Shown: piece by piece, positions 34,826 through 43,521 of the stretch
How the letters are laid out: every line of letters starts with the position of its first letter
Position numbering within the stretch: position 1 is the stretch's first letter
Source: Microbacterium forte
Lineage (GTDB): Bacteria > Actinomycetota > Actinomycetes > Actinomycetales > Microbacteriaceae
Length of the DNA: 64,000 nt
NCBI RefSeq assembly: GCF_031885415.1
Contig: NZ_CP116871.1
Span: forward strand, 496,001-560,000
Direction of reading: 5' to 3'
Translations under genes and position numbers: made by a program
The notes under the pieces: model-generated
Seen by the model: only the letters and a program-made list of their open reading frames with translations
What the model was told of the DNA's origin: nothing
Database searches by the model: none

Positions 34826-35389
34826 TTGCTCCCGCTCGACGCGGAGCATCTGCTGCGTCCTGTGCAGGTCGGCGACGGTCCTGCACTCGCCAGGGCGTAT
34901 TCGGCCAACCGAGAGCACCTCGCACCGTGGGAGCCACTCAGGTCACCGGAGTTCTTCACCTCGGAGTGGCAGGAGTTCCACGCCGAGCAGTGCGTGATCG
35001 AAGCCTCTGCTGGCCGGAACATCCGCTTCGTGATCGAGTCGTCCGACGGCGAGATCCGCGGACGGATCAACCTCAACAACATCGTTCGCGGCGCGTTCTG
35101 GAACGCCGATCTGGGCTACTGGGTCGATCACACGCGGCTCCGTCGCGGTCTCGCCTCCCGCGGGGTGCGCCTCGTCTCCGCCTACGGGCGGGACGAGGTG
35201 CGACTGCACCGCCTGCAGGCAGCGACACTGCTGCACAACTCCGGCTCACAGCGTGTTCTCGCGGACAACGGCTTCGAGCGCATCGGCATCGCACCGCAGT
35301 ATCTGCGGATCGCGGGGGAGTGGCAGGACCACCTGCTGTTCCAGCTGCTGCTGGACGAACCTCTCAGCGAGCCTCGGGAGCGTCCTTGA
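34826..35389 (+). CDS. GNAT acetyltransferase, RimJ/RimL-like
   Basis: A 187-residue N-acetyltransferase of the RimJ/RimL type, members of which acetylate N-termini of ribosomal proteins or small amines. Visible features are LLRPVQVGDGPALARAY at the start, GEIRGRINLNNIVRGAFWNADLGYWVD (beta-strand region) and the acetyl-CoA loop region TRLRRGLASRGVRL, then HRLQAATLLHNSGSQRVLADNGF. TTG 34826 is the furthest start, 3 nt after the regulator stop and with GAAGAAG upstream; the true start is not certain. Likely co-transcribed with the ANTAR regulator. Its 3' end overlaps the convergent thioesterase by 26 bp. Confidence 0.85.
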   Translation: MLPLDAEHLLRPVQVGDGPALARAYSANREHLAPWEPLRSPEFFTSEWQEFHAEQCVIEASAGRNIRFVIESSDGEIRGRINLNNIVRGAFWNADLGYWVDHTRLRRGLASRGVRLVSAYGRDEVRLHRLQAATLLHNSGSQRVLADNGFERIGIAPQYLRIAGEWQDHLLFQLLLDEPLSEPRERP

Positions 35390-35792
35390 TCATGTTGGTG
35401 ATGCGGATCGTCGAGCACCGGCGGCCCTGATCGTCGGAGACGACGATCTCGTGCACCGTGATGCTGCGCCCGAGGTGCACGGGCGTGCACACGCCGGTCA
35501 CCACGCCGGACGTCGCCGATCGCGTGTGCGTCGCGTTGATGTCGACGCCGACGGCCAGTCGCCCTGGACCCGCGTGCAGGTTGGCGGCCATGGATCCCAG
35601 CGACTCGCCGAGCACGACATAGGCGCCGCCGTGCATGAGGCCGACGGGCTGAGTGTTGCCTTCGACGGGCAGCGTCGCGACGCAGCGCTCGGTGGTGAAC
35701 TCGAGGAACTCCATGCCCATCTTCTGAGCGAGCGCACCCATTCCCCGGGCTGTCGCCCAGTCGAGTCCTGCACTGGTCGCGGTGTCGCTCAT
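35364..35792 (-). CDS. Hotdog-fold thioesterase (PaaI family)
   Basis: A 142-residue acyl-CoA thioesterase-like protein. It has the hotdog central helix motif TQPVGLMHGGAYVVLGESLGSMAA, where HGG and the following Glu form the active site in PaaI enzymes, and the strand GVDINATHTRSATSGVVTG. Start ATG 35792 is well supported by GGAGGAA six to eight nt upstream on the minus strand. A thioesterase lies in the same neighbourhood (between pyk and polA) in mycobacteria. The natural acyl-CoA is unknown. Confidence 0.9.
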   Translation of the reverse strand: MSDTATSAGLDWATARGMGALAQKMGMEFLEFTTERCVATLPVEGNTQPVGLMHGGAYVVLGESLGSMAANLHAGPGRLAVGVDINATHTRSATSGVVTGVCTPVHLGRSITVHEIVVSDDQGRRCSTIRITNMIKDAPEAR

Positions 35793-35825
35793 AGTTCCTC
35801 CTCAGCGGGTGTCCGTCGTCCTCGT

Positions 35826-35831
35826 TAGGCT
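35826..35831 (+). promoter_or_regulatory. Leaderless -10 box for polA
   Basis: TAGGCT, six bases, then the polA GTG at 35838. It lies in a 45-bp divergent spacer shared with the thioesterase gene. Confidence 0.55.
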
Positions 35832-35837
35832 GACAGG

Positions 35838-38471
35838 GTGACGGACTCCGCAAAGCCTACCCTCATGGTCGTCGACGGCCATTCGCTCGCCTATCGTGCC
35901 TTCTTCGCCCTGCCGGTCGAGAACTTCACGACCAAGGACAATCAGCACACGAACGCCATCTACGGCTTCCTGTCGATGCTGGTCAACCTCATCAAGGCCG
36001 AGCAGCCGACGCACATGGCGATCGCTTTCGACACTTCGCGCCACTCGTTCCGCACGGATGTCTACCCGGAGTACAAGGCGACCCGCTCCGAGTCCCCGCA
36101 GGAGTTCAAGGGGCAGATCCCGCTCCTGCAGGACTGTCTCGCCGCGATGTCCATCCCGGTTCTCACCAAAGAAGGGGTCGAAGCCGACGACATCCTCGCG
36201 ACGCTCGCGGCGCAGGGAGCGGAGCAGGGATACGACGTGCTCGTGGTCTCGGGAGACCGCGACACGATCCAGCTAGTCACCGACGACGTCACGCTGCTGT
36301 ACCCGTCGGTGCAGGGCGTCTCGCAGCTCAAGAGGTACGACCCGGTGACCGTGCAGGAGCGCTACGGGGTCCGACCCGAGCAGTACCCCGACATCGCGGC
36401 TCTCGTCGGCGAGACGAGCGACAACCTTCCCGGTGTGCCCAAGGTGGGCGAGAAGACGGCCGTGAAGTGGCTGACCCAGTTCGGCTCGCTCGACGACCTG
36501 CTCGAGCGCTCAGACGAGATCAAGGGCGTCGTGGGCGGCAATCTGCGCGATCACATCGAAGACGTGCGTCGCAACCGCCGCCTCAACCGACTGCTGCGTG
36601 ACGTCGAACTTCCCGTCGCGCCTGACGACCTCGCCGTCACACCGATCGATGCCCAGGCCGTGCGAGACATCTTCGCCCGCCTCGAGTTCCGCACCCTGCT
36701 GCCTCGCGTCTTCGAGGCCGTCGGCGCCGGCGAAGTCGCCGACGATCCGACGACGACAGTGGTGCTGCCCGAGCCGACCGAGGTCACCGCGGCGGAGTTC
36801 GTCAGCTGGGCCGAGGCGCAGACCGACGACGTCGCCGTGCGGATCGTCGTGCAGGGCGCGGCTCCGACGAGACTCGGTGCCGCCTCCGGGGACGAGCTCC
36901 GTGAACTCGACTGGAACGACGAGGTCGTCGAAGTCCTGCGGCCGTGGCTCGAGTCCGCGAGCCCCAAGGTGCTCCATGACGCGAAGCCCCAGGTGAAGGC
37001 TCTGCTCCGCCTGGGGGTGCGAATGAGCGGCCTGGCCTATGACACGAGTCTGGCGGGATGGCTGCTGCGTCCGAGCTTCCCCGACAAGACGCTCGGCGAC
37101 CTCGTAGAGCGCTACCTCGGCGAGAAGCTGCCGGAGGCAGACCCGACGCAGCTCGTTCCGGAGACCGAGGGCGCGACTCCCTCGCAGGAGGCCTGGTTCG
37201 CGCTCCGTGTCGCCGCCGCGCTGCGTGAGGACATTCCCGAATCCGTCGCCACCGTGCTCACCGACATCGAGCTGCCGACGCTGCTGACCCTGGGCGACAT
37301 GGAGGTCGCCGGTGTCGCGGTGTCGCACGACGTGCTGTCGACCTTCTCCGGCGAGCTGGCGACGCGGGCCGAGGGTCTCGCTCAGGAGGCGTTCGGCATC
37401 GTCGGTCGCGAGTTCAATCTCGGCTCTCCGAAGCAGCTCCAGGAGGTGCTGTTCGACGACCTGCAGCTGCCCAAGACCCGCAAGACGAAGACCGGGTACT
37501 CGACGGATGCCGCAGTGCTCGCCGACCTGCAGGAGTCCCACCCGCATCCGTTCCTGGGCCTGCTGCTGCAGCACCGCGAGGCGACGAAGCTGCGCCAGAT
37601 CATCGAGTCGCTCGACACCGCCATCCAGGACGATCACCGCGTGCACACGACGTACGTGCAGACCGGCAGCCAGACCGGACGCCTGTCGAGCACCGATCCG
37701 AACCTCCAGAACATCCCGGTGCGCACCGAGGAATCACGTCGCATCCGCAGCGCCTTCCAGGTGGGAGAGGGCTACGAGTCTCTGCTCACCGCCGACTACT
37801 CCCAGATCGAGATGAGGATCATGGCACATCTCTCGGGCGACGAAGGTCTCATCGAGGCGTTCAACAGCGGTGAGGACCTGCATCGGTTCGTCGGTGCGCG
37901 GGTGTTCGGTGTCGAGCCGAGCGAAGTGACCTCGGCGATGCGCACGAAGGTGAAGGCGATGTCGTACGGGCTCGTCTACGGCCTGTCGGCCTTCGGGCTG
38001 TCGAAGCAGCTCCGCATCGAGCAGTCCGAGGCGAAGCAGCTGATGGTCGAGTACTTCGCTCGGTTCGGAGCGGTTCGCGACTACCTGCGGGCATCCGTCA
38101 TGAAGGCCAAGGAGGTCGGCTACACCGAGACCATCTTCGGCCGCCGCCGCCCGTTCCCCGACCTTGCGAGCCCGAACCGCGTGCTTCGCGAGAACGCCGA
38201 GCGCGCAGCGCTCAACGCCCCGATCCAGGGAAGCGCGGCGGACATCATGAAGATCGCACTCCTGCACATCCACGAGGACCTGAGGTCAGAAGGTCTCAGC
38301 TCGCGCGCACTGCTGCAGATCCACGACGAACTCGTCGTCGAAGTGGCACCGGGGGAGTGGGACGCGGCGGAGCGGATCGTGCGGACCCGCATGGGCGATG
38401 CAGCGGACCTCACCGTGCCTCTCGACGTTCAGGTCGGCCGCGGACACGACTGGAACGAGGCCGCGCACTGA
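35838..38471 (+). CDS. polA: DNA polymerase I
   Basis: Removes RNA primers and fills gaps in replication and repair. The 877-residue protein has the N-terminal 5'-3' exonuclease (MVVDGHSLAYRAFFALP, GVEADDILATLA, VVSGDRDTIQL), a middle 3'-5' exonuclease-like domain that lacks the catalytic DxE and DxD carboxylates and so is probably inactive, as in other actinobacteria, and a family A polymerase domain with motif A DYSQIEMRIMAHLS, motif B region RTKVKAMSYGLVYGLS and motif C QIHDELVVEV. The GTG start is fixed by the leaderless promoter. Confidence 0.97.
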   Translation: MTDSAKPTLMVVDGHSLAYRAFFALPVENFTTKDNQHTNAIYGFLSMLVNLIKAEQPTHMAIAFDTSRHSFRTDVYPEYKATRSESPQEFKGQIPLLQDCLAAMSIPVLTKEGVEADDILATLAAQGAEQGYDVLVVSGDRDTIQLVTDDVTLLYPSVQGVSQLKRYDPVTVQERYGVRPEQYPDIAALVGETSDNLPGVPKVGEKTAVKWLTQFGSLDDLLERSDEIKGVVGGNLRDHIEDVRRNRRLNRLLRDVELPVAPDDLAVTPIDAQAVRDIFARLEFRTLLPRVFEAVGAGEVADDPTTTVVLPEPTEVTAAEFVSWAEAQTDDVAVRIVVQGAAPTRLGAASGDELRELDWNDEVVEVLRPWLESASPKVLHDAKPQVKALLRLGVRMSGLAYDTSLAGWLLRPSFPDKTLGDLVERYLGEKLPEADPTQLVPETEGATPSQEAWFALRVAAALREDIPESVATVLTDIELPTLLTLGDMEVAGVAVSHDVLSTFSGELATRAEGLAQEAFGIVGREFNLGSPKQLQEVLFDDLQLPKTRKTKTGYSTDAAVLADLQESHPHPFLGLLLQHREATKLRQIIESLDTAIQDDHRVHTTYVQTGSQTGRLSSTDPNLQNIPVRTEESRRIRSAFQVGEGYESLLTADYSQIEMRIMAHLSGDEGLIEAFNSGEDLHRFVGARVFGVEPSEVTSAMRTKVKAMSYGLVYGLSAFGLSKQLRIEQSEAKQLMVEYFARFGAVRDYLRASVMKAKEVGYTETIFGRRRPFPDLASPNRVLRENAERAALNAPIQGSAADIMKIALLHIHEDLRSEGLSSRALLQIHDELVVEVAPGEWDAAERIVRTRMGDAADLTVPLDVQVGRGHDWNEAAH

Positions 38472-38552
38472 GGCTGGCCGACGCGTCGTGACTTCCACGG
38501 TGCAGAGCACGGCTGCGCGGCACACCGATATCCTGCGCCGGGGGTGCGGGGC

Positions 38553-38558
38553 TACGCT
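38553..38558 (+). promoter_or_regulatory. Leaderless -10 box for the DUF885 gene
   Basis: TACGCT, then GGAGGG, then ATG 38565. The GGAGGG touches the ATG, too near to act as a ribosome site, so the leaderless reading is preferred. Confidence 0.5.
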
Positions 38559-38564
38559 GGAGGG

Positions 38565-40241
38565 ATGACTTCAGCTCCCCGCACTCCGTCTGCCATCGAC
38601 AAAGTCGCCGATGAGTGGGTCGACACCATCGCGGTGCTCGCCCCGACGCTCGGCACCTACATCGGCAGAGACGAGGTCAACGACCGTTTCGGCGATCTGA
38701 GCCCCGAGGGGCACGAGCAGATCGCATCTGCAACGCGATCGACGCTCGCGAAGCTGCAGGCACTCGACCCGGTCGACGCGATCGACGAAGTCACGAAGAC
38801 CGATCTCTCGGCAGAGCTCAGCCTGGATCTCGAGCTGCACGACGCGAAGTGGCACCTGCGAGACCTCAACGTCATCGCTTCAGCGCCGCAGGACGTGCGG
38901 TCGGCCTTCGATCTGATGCCGACGGCCACAGCGGACGACTGGAGCGTCATCGCGACGCGTCTCGCCGCGGTGCCCGATGCGCTCCGCGGATACACCGAGA
39001 CGCTCCGCGCGGGCATCGCCGCCGGGATCACCCCGGCTCGGCGCCAGGTGGTGGAGGTCGCGACGCAGATCGACCGCTACACGGCCGACGACGGGTTCTT
39101 CGCCGCGTTCGTGGCCGAAGCGACTCCTCAGGAGGGCAACCTCCCCGCATCCCTCGCTCGCACTCTGGCCGACAACTCCGCTGCGGCGCGAGTCGCGTAC
39201 GACGAACTTCGCAGCTTCCTGGCCGAGGAGCTCGCTCCCGTCGCGACGGAGGTCGATGCCGTCGGACGAGAGCTCTATGCGCTGAACTCCCGTCGCTTCC
39301 TCGGTGCCACGATCGACCTCGATGAGACCTACGACTGGGGCCGCGAGGAACTGGCCCGCATGGTCGCCGAACAGACCGCGATCGCGAACGAGATCCTCCC
39401 CGGCGCCTCGGTCGAAGAGGCCGTCGCCCACCTCGAGGCCGATCCCGCTCGCAAGCTCGTCGGAACAGACGCTCTCCAGAAGTGGATGCAGGAGACGAGC
39501 GACCGCGCCGTCGCAGAGCTCGGCGCCACGCACTTCGACATCCCCGAGGCGATTCGCACTCTCGAATGCATGATCGCGCCGACGCAAGAGGGCGGCATCT
39601 ACTACACCGGTCCGACCGACGACTTCTCGCGTCCGGGGCGCATGTGGTGGTCGGTTCCCGAGGGCGTCACCGAGTTCGACACATGGCGCGAACTGACGAC
39701 GGTCTATCACGAGGGTGTCCCGGGGCATCACCTGCAGATCGCGCAGGCCGTCTACAACCGCACCGAGCTCAACTCCTGGCGGCGACTGCTTGCCGGCACC
39801 TCGGGCCATGCAGAGGGTTGGGCGTTGTACGCCGAGCGTCTGATGCAGCAACTCGGCTACCTCGACGATCCGGCCGACCGGTTGGGCATGCTCGACGGCC
39901 AGCGGATGCGCGCGGCCCGTGTCGTGCTCGACATCGGAGTGCACCTCGGCAAGCCGCGTCTCGATGGCGAGGGCACCTGGGACGCCGACTACGCACTCGA
40001 CTTCATGCGCAAGAACGTGAACATGTCCGATCAGTTCGTGCAGTTCGAGGTCAACCGCTATCTCGGCTGGCCGGGCCAGGCGCCCTCCTACAAGGTCGGT
40101 CAGCGCATCTGGGAGCAGGTGCGAGACGCGTATCAGGCAGAGCGGGGCGCGGACTTCGATGTGAAGGACTTCCACAAGCGGGCCCTCGACATGGGCGGGG
40201 TCGGACTCGACACACTCCGAACCGCGCTTCTGTCGCGCTGA
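38565..40241 (+). CDS. DUF885 family putative metal-dependent peptidase/hydrolase
   Basis: A 558-residue protein of the DUF885 family. The hallmark YHEGVPGHHLQIAQ lies near residue 383 and provides HExxxGHH, a likely zinc site similar to that of gluzincin-like peptidases, followed by EGWALYAERLMQQLGY, another family-conserved stretch. No signal peptide is present, so it is cytoplasmic. The substrate is unknown; peptides are the usual guess. ATG 38565 is chosen by the -10 box; a GTG at 38544 would lie upstream of it. Confidence 0.88.
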   Translation: MTSAPRTPSAIDKVADEWVDTIAVLAPTLGTYIGRDEVNDRFGDLSPEGHEQIASATRSTLAKLQALDPVDAIDEVTKTDLSAELSLDLELHDAKWHLRDLNVIASAPQDVRSAFDLMPTATADDWSVIATRLAAVPDALRGYTETLRAGIAAGITPARRQVVEVATQIDRYTADDGFFAAFVAEATPQEGNLPASLARTLADNSAAARVAYDELRSFLAEELAPVATEVDAVGRELYALNSRRFLGATIDLDETYDWGREELARMVAEQTAIANEILPGASVEEAVAHLEADPARKLVGTDALQKWMQETSDRAVAELGATHFDIPEAIRTLECMIAPTQEGGIYYTGPTDDFSRPGRMWWSVPEGVTEFDTWRELTTVYHEGVPGHHLQIAQAVYNRTELNSWRRLLAGTSGHAEGWALYAERLMQQLGYLDDPADRLGMLDGQRMRAARVVLDIGVHLGKPRLDGEGTWDADYALDFMRKNVNMSDQFVQFEVNRYLGWPGQAPSYKVGQRIWEQVRDAYQAERGADFDVKDFHKRALDMGGVGLDTLRTALLSR

Positions 40242-40269
40242 GGGAATGCGCCGACTGGATCCGCTGTTC

Positions 40270-40281
40270 ATTCAGCTGAAT
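40270..40281. promoter_or_regulatory. Palindromic operator-like site before the flavin monooxygenase gene
   Basis: ATTCAGCTGAAT is a perfect 12-bp palindrome 13 nt before ATG 40295, with TTC/GAA extending both arms with one mismatch in spacing. It is AT-rich against a GC-rich background and overlaps the place where a promoter is expected. A MarR- or TetR-type regulator is possible; none is encoded next to it. Confidence 0.5.
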
Positions 40282-40294
40282 AGAAAGGGCTGAC

Positions 40295-41329
40295 ATGAGC
40301 ATCGAGTTCGGGCTGGACACCTTCGGCGACATCACGAGAGGCGACGACGGCGAGCTGCTCACCGGCGCGCAGACGATCCGCAACATCGTCGAGCAGGCGG
40401 AGCGCGCCGACAGCGTCGGTGTCGACTTCTTCGGCGTGGGGGAGCACCACCGCACGGAGTTCGCCGTGTCGGCACCGGAGATGGTGCTCGCCACCATCGC
40501 GGGTCGCACGAAGAGCATCCGTCTCGGAACCGCCGTCACCGTGCTGTCCTCGGATGACCCTGTTCGCGTGTTCGAACGCTTCTCCACCCTCGATGCCCTC
40601 TCGAACGGACGAGCCGAGGTCGTGCTCGGCCGGGGCTCTTTCATCGAGTCCTTCCCGCTCTTCGGCTACGATCTCCGCGACTACGACGCCCTCTTCGAGC
40701 AGAAGCTCGAACTCTTCGTCGAACTCCTCAAAGAGCAACCGGTGACCTGGTCGGGATCGATGCGCGCCTCGCTCGAGAACGCTAACGTCTTCCCGAAGAC
40801 GGAGAACGGTCTGCGCACCTGGGTCGGGGTGGGCGGCAGCCCTGAGTCCGTCGTGAGGGTGGCACGTCACGGTCTCGGCCTCATGCTCGCGATCATCGGA
40901 GGCCCTGCCGGTCGCTTCCGTCAGTTCGTGGATCTCTACCACCGTTCGGTGGCATCCTTCGGCACGACCTCACACCCGATCGCCGTGCACTCGCCGGGCC
41001 ACATCGCGGACACCGATGAGGAGGCATGGGAGGCCGCGTACTCCGGGTTCGAGGCGATGAACAACACCATCGGTCGCGAGCGCGGATGGCCTCCGTACAG
41101 CCGGGCACGCTTCCAGAACGACGTGGGACCTGCGGGAGCTCTGTATGTCGGCTCGCCGGAGCGAGTCGCGGCCAAGATCGCCGACACCGTCACGACGCTC
41201 GGACTCGGCCGCTTCGACATGAAGTACGCCACCGGCACGCTGTCTCACGACGCGATGATGCGCAGCATCGAGCTCTACGGCTCAGAGGTCATCCCTCGGG
41301 TGCGTCGGCTGCTCGCCGACCGCGACTGA
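40295..41329 (+). CDS. LLM class flavin-dependent oxidoreductase
   Basis: A 344-residue luciferase-like monooxygenase: FGLDTFGDIT at the N-terminus, DFFGVGEHHRTEFAVSAPE, TKSIRLGTAVTVLSSDDPVRVFERFSTLDALSNGRAEVVLGRGSF, and YVGSPERVAAKIADTV near the end, which is the usual family order. These enzymes use reduced FMN and oxygen on diverse organic substrates. ATG 40295 has AAAGGG upstream. The gene stands before an MFS transporter, which may export or import a substrate, but the MFS has its own promoter. The operator-like palindrome suggests induction by a ligand. Confidence 0.9.
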   Translation: MSIEFGLDTFGDITRGDDGELLTGAQTIRNIVEQAERADSVGVDFFGVGEHHRTEFAVSAPEMVLATIAGRTKSIRLGTAVTVLSSDDPVRVFERFSTLDALSNGRAEVVLGRGSFIESFPLFGYDLRDYDALFEQKLELFVELLKEQPVTWSGSMRASLENANVFPKTENGLRTWVGVGGSPESVVRVARHGLGLMLAIIGGPAGRFRQFVDLYHRSVASFGTTSHPIAVHSPGHIADTDEEAWEAAYSGFEAMNNTIGRERGWPPYSRARFQNDVGPAGALYVGSPERVAAKIADTVTTLGLGRFDMKYATGTLSHDAMMRSIELYGSEVIPRVRRLLADRD

Positions 41330-41360
41330 CGCACGTGCTCGGCGGCGCGCGCGTCACATC

Positions 41361-41366
41361 TACGAT
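41361..41366 (+). promoter_or_regulatory. Leaderless -10 box for an MFS gene
   Basis: TACGAT, six bases, then ATG 41373, with no Shine-Dalgarno sequence. Confidence 0.55.
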
Positions 41367-41372
41367 GTAGCC

Positions 41373-42725
41373 ATGGCCAACACCGCGCTGCCGAGCCGGG
41401 CGTCGATCGCCGGACGTCTCGATGAGCTCCCGTTCACGCGCCGTCACCTGCGTCTTCTCACCGGCTCAGGGGTCGGCTGGGCTCTGGACGCGATGGACGT
41501 CGGACTCATCTCGTTCATCCTCGCGGCTCTCACCCAGCAGTGGGGTCTGACGAAGACGGATGCCGGATGGATCGCATCGGTCGGCTTCATCGGAATGGCG
41601 ATCGGCGCGACCCTCGGCGGCCTCCTCGCCGACAGGCTCGGGCGGCGCCAGGTCTTCGCATTGACGCTGCTGATCTACGGCGTCGCCACGGGCGCGAGCG
41701 CACTCGTGAGCGGGCTCGCCGCGCTCCTCGTGCTGCGGTTCCTCGTCGGACTGGGTCTCGGCGCCGAGCTTCCCGTCGCTTCCACGTATGTGAGCGAGTT
41801 CGCGCCCGCTCGCATCCGTGGCCGGCTCATCGTCATCCTCGAGGCTTTCTGGGCGCTGGGGTGGACGGCGGCCGCCCTGATCGGGTTCTTCGTGATCCCC
41901 GCATCCGACGACGGCTGGCGCTGGGCCTTCGCACTCGGCGCGATCCCGGCCGTCTATGCCCTGATCGTCCGGTGGGGGCTCCCGGAGTCGCCGCGGTGGC
42001 TCGCCTCGCGCGGCCGCATCGCCGAGGCCGATCGGATCGTGGCGACCTTCGAGGCTGACGCGGGTGTCGAACCGGGCCCTGCGATCAGGAGAGAGCCGGC
42101 GTCGCGCGCGATCGCCGTCACCACCCGCGCGCGATTGACCACGCTGTGGAACGCGGAGTTCCGGGTTCGCACCATGTGCCTCTGGCTCGTCTGGCTCTGC
42201 GTGAACTTCGCGTACTACGGCGCGTTCATCTGGATCCCCAGCATCCTGGTCGATGCGGGATTCGATCTGGTACGGTCCTTCGGGTTCACGCTCATCATCA
42301 CTCTCGCTCAGCTGCCGGGATATGCGGTCGCCGCGTGGCTGATAGAGGTGTGGGGCAGGCGCACGACGCTCTCAGTCTTCCTCGTCGGCTCGGCGGTGTC
42401 GGCTGTCTTCTTCGGGACATCGACGACCGAGACCGCCATCATCGCCTCGGGCATGGCCCTCTCGTTCTTCAACCTCGGCGCCTGGGGCGCGCTGTACGCC
42501 GTGACTCCCGAGATCTACCCGACCTCGTTGCGGGGCACAGGAGCGGGCTGGGCGGCGGGAGTGGGACGCATCGCGTCGATCGTCGCTCCGCTCGCCGTGC
42601 CCATCGTGCTCGTCGCGGGCGGGGCGCCGGTGCTGTTCGCGGTGTTCGGCGCGTGCTTCATCGTTGCGGCAGGAGCGGCCTGGGGCTTGGTCGATCGCGG
42701 GGGAATGGCGCTCGACGACCGGTGA
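41373..42725 (+). CDS. MFS transporter, sugar/organic acid porter type
   Basis: A 450-residue transporter with about 12 transmembrane helices. Signature segments are GWALDAMDVGLISFILAAL in helix 1 (the D in this motif is typical of acid:H+ symporters), GGLLADRLGRRQVF between helices 2 and 3, and LRFLVGLGLGAELPVASTYVSEFAPARIRGR in helices 4-5; the second half has the matching GRR loop and PEIYPTSLRGTGAG. It most resembles aromatic-acid or short-chain carboxylate porters, but substrate is not predictable. Lies at the inner membrane. Confidence 0.88.
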   Translation: MANTALPSRASIAGRLDELPFTRRHLRLLTGSGVGWALDAMDVGLISFILAALTQQWGLTKTDAGWIASVGFIGMAIGATLGGLLADRLGRRQVFALTLLIYGVATGASALVSGLAALLVLRFLVGLGLGAELPVASTYVSEFAPARIRGRLIVILEAFWALGWTAAALIGFFVIPASDDGWRWAFALGAIPAVYALIVRWGLPESPRWLASRGRIAEADRIVATFEADAGVEPGPAIRREPASRAIAVTTRARLTTLWNAEFRVRTMCLWLVWLCVNFAYYGAFIWIPSILVDAGFDLVRSFGFTLIITLAQLPGYAVAAWLIEVWGRRTTLSVFLVGSAVSAVFFGTSTTETAIIASGMALSFFNLGAWGALYAVTPEIYPTSLRGTGAGWAAGVGRIASIVAPLAVPIVLVAGGAPVLFAVFGACFIVAAGAAWGLVDRGGMALDDR

Positions 42726-42750
42726 ACGCCTCAGTGTCCGTGCGCGGGAA

Positions 42751-42756
42751 TAGGCT
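42751..42756 (+). promoter_or_regulatory. Leaderless -10 box for the SGNH hydrolase gene
   Basis: TAGGCT, six bases, then GTG 42763. Confidence 0.55.
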
Positions 42757-42762
42757 GTCGAG

Positions 42763-43521
42763 GTGACAGAAGTACGTTATGTGGCCATCGGAGATTCCTT
42801 CACCGAGGGAGTGGGTGATGATCTCCCCGACGGCCGTGAGCGAGGGTGGGCGGACCTCGTGGCTCAGGGATGGGCCGATGCCGCCGGTCACCCGATCAGC
42901 TACGCGAACCTCGCGATCCGCGGCAAGCTCGCCTGGCCGATCGTCGAGCAGCAGCTCGAACCCGCGCTCGCGCTGCGTCCGACGCATCTGTCGTTCAACG
43001 GCGGAGGAAACGACATGCTCCGACCGAGGACCGACCTCGAGCACATCGCCGACGCGTTCAGTCGGGTTCTGCGCCGGTGTGACGAAGAGGGCGTCACCCT
43101 GATCCTGCTCTCCGGGGCGAATCCGAGTGGTCAGCTTCCGATGGGGTCGCTCGTGCAACGGCGCGGCGACCTGCTCTCCGACGCGGTGCTGCGCCGGGTG
43201 GAGGGTCGCGACGACGTCGTGCGGGCACTCAACTGGCCAGACCGAGAACTCGCCGATGCGAAGTACTGGTCTGCGGACCGGCTCCACATGAACTCCGCCG
43301 GTCACCATCGTGTCGCCGCGCGAGTGCTCCACGGCCTGGGGTTCGAGCCGCCGTCGACGTGGTGGTCTCCGACCGCTCTCACCGCAGGTGGCCCGGCCGG
43401 TCTCGCCTACTACCGTGAGTTCGTCGGCCCCTGGGTCCGACGGCGCGTCACACGCACCTCTTCCGGAGACGGCCGCGCCGCGAAGTACCCGGACTGGGTC
43501 GAGAGGGTTCCGCACGCGTGA
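42763..43521 (+). CDS. SGNH/GDSL hydrolase
   Basis: A 252-residue esterase-like protein. Block I is YVAIGDSFTEGVGDD with the nucleophile Ser in GDS (about residue 11), block III is FNGGGNDML with Gly and Asn of the oxyanion hole, and block V is DRLHMNSAGHHRVA with catalytic Asp and His. All four SGNH residues are present. There is no signal peptide, so it acts in the cytoplasm. The GTG start is set by the -10 box. The stop overlaps the FGE-like gene by four bases, so both proteins are made from one message. Confidence 0.9.
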   Translation: MTEVRYVAIGDSFTEGVGDDLPDGRERGWADLVAQGWADAAGHPISYANLAIRGKLAWPIVEQQLEPALALRPTHLSFNGGGNDMLRPRTDLEHIADAFSRVLRRCDEEGVTLILLSGANPSGQLPMGSLVQRRGDLLSDAVLRRVEGRDDVVRALNWPDRELADAKYWSADRLHMNSAGHHRVAARVLHGLGFEPPSTWWSPTALTAGGPAGLAYYREFVGPWVRRRVTRTSSGDGRAAKYPDWVERVPHA

